Origin: Candidatus Neomicrothrix sp. UBA2110
Lineage (GTDB): Bacteria > Actinomycetota > Acidimicrobiia > Acidimicrobiales > Poriferisodalaceae
NCBI GenBank assembly: GCA_002331465.1
Contig: DCYM01000146.1
Span: forward strand, 1-9,186
Length of the DNA: 9,186 bases
Reading direction: 5' to 3'
Position 1 is the stretch's first letter, and each line of letters opens with the position of its first letter. Below are positions 6,872-9,186 of this stretch, in pieces. The notes under the pieces were generated by a model, which was not told the DNA's origin, did no database searches, and saw only the letters and a program-made list of their open reading frames with translations. A program made the position numbers and the translations under genes.

Positions 6872-8338
6872 TCAGGAGGCGACCACCGGTATTCGCGTTC
6901 GATGTTTGGGCGCCGCAGTCACTTCAACTAACTCACCTATGAGATTGAAAGTACGAGCCTCAGTTACGTTCACCTGGGCATAGGAACCAGCCCTGATTGG
7001 CTGATTCGCTGGGAAGTGAATCAGCCGATTGTGACGGGTTCGTCCTGTCAACATGTTCGGGTCGCGCTTCGAGCGGCCCTCCACAATGACCTCTTCGTGA
7101 TGCCCAATTCTGGACTCGTTTCCCAGTCGACTGGAACGCTCAATAACTTTTCGTAAGCGTTCCATCCGCGTCGACGCAACCGAAGAAGCTACGTACTTGT
7201 CGACAAGTTCTGCGGCTTGAGTTCCTGGCCGCGGGGAATACACAAAGGTATAAGCGTTATCAAACCTGGCTTCGGCCGCGACCTCTAACGTTTTCTCAAA
7301 GTCACTGTCGCTCTCCCCTGGAAACCCGACAATGATGTCAGTGCTAAGAGCTAGATCAGCAATTTCGTGCCGAGCGGCGTGAACCTTTGCCAGGTAACGG
7401 TCCGCTGTGTAGCCACGGTGCATGGCTGATAGGACCTCGTCGCTACCTGATTGAAGGGGAAGATGAAGGTGCTCACATATCTCAGCTACTTCGGCCATCG
7501 CTGTGATGGTTTCGGGGCGTAAGTCCTTCGGGTGTGGACTGGTGTAACGGACTCGACGAATCCCTTCTACTTCTGAGACAGAGCGAAGCAAATCGGAGAA
7601 AAGTGGGCGAGCTGTGTGGCTTCCGGCGACCCAAACTTTCCCCGCGAGATCTTCAGCGCCAGGAGGCAATTCACCACCCCGAAGTTTAAGTGTGAGATCT
7701 CGACCATAGCTATTCACGTTCTGCCCCAAAAGAGTGACCTCGGTGATACCGGAAGCCGCTAACTCTTCAACTTCTTTAACAAGCTCGTTGTAAGGGCGAG
7801 AGATTTCTCGGCCGCGGACCGCTGGCACGATGCAAAAAGCGCACGAATTGTCGCATCCAATCTGAATAGTCACCCAGGCGGCGTAGCTAGCATCTCGTTT
7901 GACGGGAAGTGCTGAAGGAAAGACCTCCGACTCTTCAATTATTTCAGTTATCGGGCCACTGATGCGAGCCTCGGCCAACAGCCCAGTCGCTCGCGCGACG
8001 TTGTGAGTACCGAAAACAACATCGACGTGGGGGGCTTTGTCTTGAATCATTTCACGATCTTTTTGAGCGAGACATCCTCCGACAGCGATCTGAAGATCAG
8101 GGCGTTCCTTCTTTAACTTCTTCAGGTTTCCCAGTTGCCCGTAAAGCTTGTTGTCCGCATTTTCTCGAATGCAGCACGTGTTCAGAACGATGACGTCAGC
8201 GTCGTCGAAAGAGTCGGTTTGCTCCAAACCATCCATTTCAAGCAGGCCCGCTATGCGTTCAGAATCATGTTCGTTCATCTGACACCCGTAGGTGCGGATC
8301 ACATACTTTCCGCTCACGCTCAACAGGCTATTGGGCAT
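6872..8338 (-). CDS. miaB: tRNA-2-methylthio-N6-dimethylallyladenosine synthase (radical SAM methylthiotransferase)
   Basis: MiaB adds a methylthio group to C2 of i6A37 in tRNA, using two [4Fe-4S] clusters and S-adenosylmethionine. The N-terminal cluster ligands are visible: Cys19 in YGCQMN, Cys55 of the NTCCIREN motif and Cys89 in GGCLAQ. The radical-SAM CxxxCxxC is Cys162, Cys166 and Cys169 in GCDNSCAFC. YTSPHP, HLPLQSGSD and STDIIVGFPGE follow in the TIM-barrel domain, and a TRAM-like RNA-binding domain lies near 410-472. At 488 residues it is slightly long, partly from an extended loop at about 214-244. An in-frame stop lies just 12 bases upstream of the ATG at 8338, so the gene cannot begin earlier. 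There is no Shine-Dalgarno sequence, which suggests a leaderless transcript or a later start such as GTG at 8317. It is the first gene of the six-gene operon. Confidence 0.97.
   Translation of the reverse strand: MPNSLLSVSGKYVIRTYGCQMNEHDSERIAGLLEMDGLEQTDSFDDADVIVLNTCCIRENADNKLYGQLGNLKKLKKERPDLQIAVGGCLAQKDREMIQDKAPHVDVVFGTHNVARATGLLAEARISGPITEIIEESEVFPSALPVKRDASYAAWVTIQIGCDNSCAFCIVPAVRGREISRPYNELVKEVEELAASGITEVTLLGQNVNSYGRDLTLKLRGGELPPGAEDLAGKVWVAGSHTARPLFSDLLRSVSEVEGIRRVRYTSPHPKDLRPETITAMAEVAEICEHLHLPLQSGSDEVLSAMHRGYTADRYLAKVHAARHEIADLALSTDIIVGFPGESDSDFEKTLEVAAEARFDNAYTFVYSPRPGTQAAELVDKYVASSVASTRMERLRKVIERSSRLGNESRIGHHEEVIVEGRSKRDPNMLTGRTRHNRLIHFPANQPIRAGSYAQVNVTEARTFNLIGELVEVTAAPKHRTRIPVVAS
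8279..8309 (+). promoter_or_regulatory. Weak candidate promoter for the thioesterase gene
   Basis: CTGACA at 8279-8284 resembles a -35 box (TTGACA). TACTTT at 8304-8309 fits the loose TAnnnT form of a -10 box. The 19-base spacing is longer than ideal. Both lie inside the 5' end of the oppositely oriented miaB gene, as any promoter for this gene must, because only 11 bases separate the two starts. Chance resemblance is quite possible. Confidence 0.22.
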
Positions 8339-8339
8339 C

Positions 8340-8345
8340 GGAGGT
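8340..8345 (+). promoter_or_regulatory. Ribosome-binding site of the thioesterase gene
   Basis: GGAGGT lies four bases before the ATG at 8350. It is a strong Shine-Dalgarno match, though close to the start. It fills most of the 11-base gap between the divergent starts. Confidence 0.75.
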
Positions 8346-8349
8346 AGTC

Positions 8350-8814
8350 ATGGAGTTGAATCTCACTGTGAGCATTTCGATTGACGGTAATCGGCCATGG
8401 GCAGAAGACGTTCCTGAAGGACGTTTGATTAACCGCGGACACCCTGCCGGCGACCTTTTGGAAGCTTACGACTGGAAGGTATTGCATCGAGGTGTTGGCG
8501 AGCTCCTTCTGGAATGCCACCTTCCAGAGAGTTGTCTCAATCCAAAAAAACAATTGTTTGGTGGGTTTACCGGCGCATACGTAGATCTCATTGCGCTCTA
8601 CACGTCAAGGACCGATTCAAACCCTCCAGCAGGGTTCCAATCAACAATAAATATGCGTGTTGATTACTTCGAACCGATTTGTGAAGGCATATTCAACATC
8701 GAGGGACGTGTATTGAACAGGCGAGGGAAGAACCGTCTTATTTCAGTTCAGATCCGCCAGAGTGAAACCACTGCGGTATACGGCTTAGTGACCCTGCGCG
8801 ATACGGGGGAATGA
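8350..8814 (+). CDS. PaaI-like hotdog-fold thioesterase
   Basis: This is a single-domain protein of 154 residues, the usual size for PaaI/YbgC-like acyl-CoA thioesterases, which hydrolyse acyl- or aryl-CoA esters in the cytoplasm as dimers or tetramers. The diagnostic stretch is NPKKQLFGGFTGAYVDL (64-80). It follows the family pattern N-x-x-G-x-x-H-G-G with a downstream acidic residue: Asn64, Gly71, Gly72 and a candidate catalytic Asp79 are present. The usual HGG histidine is Phe70, and the glycine after Asn64 is Lys67. Beta strands such as STINMRVDYFEP and RLISVQIRQ complete the hotdog pattern. No signal peptide or membrane segment is visible. The start is well supported by GGAGGT upstream. 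The gene is divergent from miaB and convergent with the monooxygenase, so it is probably transcribed alone. The substrate is unknown. Confidence 0.82.
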   Translation: MELNLTVSISIDGNRPWAEDVPEGRLINRGHPAGDLLEAYDWKVLHRGVGELLLECHLPESCLNPKKQLFGGFTGAYVDLIALYTSRTDSNPPAGFQSTINMRVDYFEPICEGIFNIEGRVLNRRGKNRLISVQIRQSETTAVYGLVTLRDTGE

Positions 8815-8865
8815 AAGTGTTCGGCGGCTCTGTCCCTCAAACACGATTTGGAGAACGGACCGAAA

Positions 8866-9186
8866 TTATCGTTGGGTGAAAACGAAGTGATCCGCCATGT
8901 TGTCTCGAATATGGGACATGTGCCCTAAATATTGCTTCATTGTCCCGTTGTAGTTGCCGTCCTGTCGCCGATTCTCTGCTCCTTCGAAGTTGTAATAACC
9001 CGGGGTGCAGTCCTGGTTTCGGCTGGTTTTCCCTCGGTGAGCAATGACTTCTTGAACCCACCACTCTTCTGCGTCGGTGTCGCAGTCCAAGCTGTGAATA
9101 CCGTTGTGGCGCACAAAGTCGATGCACTCAGCAATATGTTCACCTTGGCTATTGAGAACATCAGTCAGGTTGAACGCAAAGAACGC
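8866..9186 (-). CDS. Baeyer-Villiger-type flavin-containing monooxygenase, C-terminal part (5' end beyond window)
   Basis: The frame is open from the right edge of the window to the TAA at 8868-8866, giving 106 residues of an incomplete protein. The visible part matches the C-terminal region of Baeyer-Villiger monooxygenases such as cyclohexanone- or phenylacetone-monooxygenase relatives. It has AFNLTDVLNSQGEHIAECI, a helix typical of the substrate/NADPH side, then an EEWW segment and CTPGYYNFEG, close to the CTPGYYN(N)EG motif I recall in this family. These enzymes use FAD and NADPH to insert oxygen into ketones, or to oxidise heteroatoms. The FAD and NADP Rossmann motifs and the BVMO fingerprint FxGxxxHxxxW would lie upstream, outside the window, so a related flavin monooxygenase is not excluded. 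The gene converges on the thioesterase across a 51-base gap. Confidence 0.8.
   Translation of the reverse strand, partial: AFFAFNLTDVLNSQGEHIAECIDFVRHNGIHSLDCDTDAEEWWVQEVIAHRGKTSRNQDCTPGYYNFEGAENRRQDGNYNGTMKQYLGHMSHIRDNMADHFVFTQR

Noticed and set aside
6874..6879. AGGAGG on the + strand resembling a strong ribosome-binding site
   Set aside because: No open frame of useful length starts at the right distance; the region is the minus-strand miaB stop and miaA leader.
8815..8865. Possible bidirectional terminator between the convergent thioesterase and monooxygenase genes (TTCG near 8820 with CGAA near 8861, GTCC with GGAC)
   Set aside because: The complementarity is broken by a large bulge, the loop is long and no T run follows on either strand.
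8837..9127. Alternative minus-strand frames overlapping the monooxygenase end (96 and 74 codons)
   Set aside because: Only the frame ending at 8866 stays open to the window edge and carries CTPGYYNFEG; the others give no coherent protein.
8339..9186. Thioesterase and monooxygenase as one catabolic operon
   Set aside because: The two genes face each other and cannot share a transcript.
1..9186. CRISPR arrays, insertion sequences, tRNA genes, attachment sites or tandem repeats
   Set aside because: No spaced repeats, transposase-like proteins, tRNA-like folds or direct repeats were found, and gene-free space totals only a little over 100 bases.

Overview
The window looks like a bacterial chromosome segment of moderate GC with very tight gene packing. 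It is most likely from an actinobacterium, tentatively of the Acidimicrobiia or a marine relative. The pointers are the actinobacterial-type DapC and DapE sequences and the gene order miaB-miaA-dapF-hflX, which is familiar from Actinobacteria. The lineage call is inference from recalled family knowledge, not from a search.

Layout. On the + strand, 1-771 is the C-terminal part of a GMC flavin oxidoreductase. It runs directly, with a GTGA stop/start overlap, into a Cof-type HAD phosphatase (768-1577). That gene meets a long minus-strand operon tail to tail, the two stop codons sharing the palindrome TTAA at 1574-1577. Read in the direction of transcription (8338 down to 1574), the operon is miaB, miaA, dapF, hflX, dapC, dapE. 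Gaps within it are 14 and 38 bases, then two 4-base ATGA overlaps, then a short gap or overlap before dapE depending on the start chosen. Only 11 bases upstream of miaB, a PaaI-like hotdog thioesterase starts in the opposite direction (8350-8814). The right edge (8866-9186, minus strand) holds the C-terminal 106 residues of a Baeyer-Villiger/flavin-containing monooxygenase.

How the genes work together. MiaA and MiaB act successively on A37 of tRNAs that read U-starting codons (i6A37, then ms2i6A37). HflX is a ribosome-associated GTPase that splits or rescues stalled ribosomes. DapC, DapE and DapF catalyse the last steps of the succinylase route to meso-diaminopimelate, the precursor of lysine and of the peptidoglycan cross-link; DapD is not in the window. 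The operon therefore joins translation upkeep with cell-wall and lysine precursor supply. The flanking GMC oxidoreductase, HAD phosphatase, thioesterase and monooxygenase are metabolic enzymes whose substrates cannot be read from the sequence.

There is no gene-free stretch above 51 bases, no RNA gene, no mobile element and no CRISPR array. I see no convincing undescribed system. The points worth a second look are gene-architecture details: the 11-base divergent start region, the shared stop codons, a very stable hairpin inside dapF, an extended loop in MiaB and a variant active-site motif in the thioesterase.
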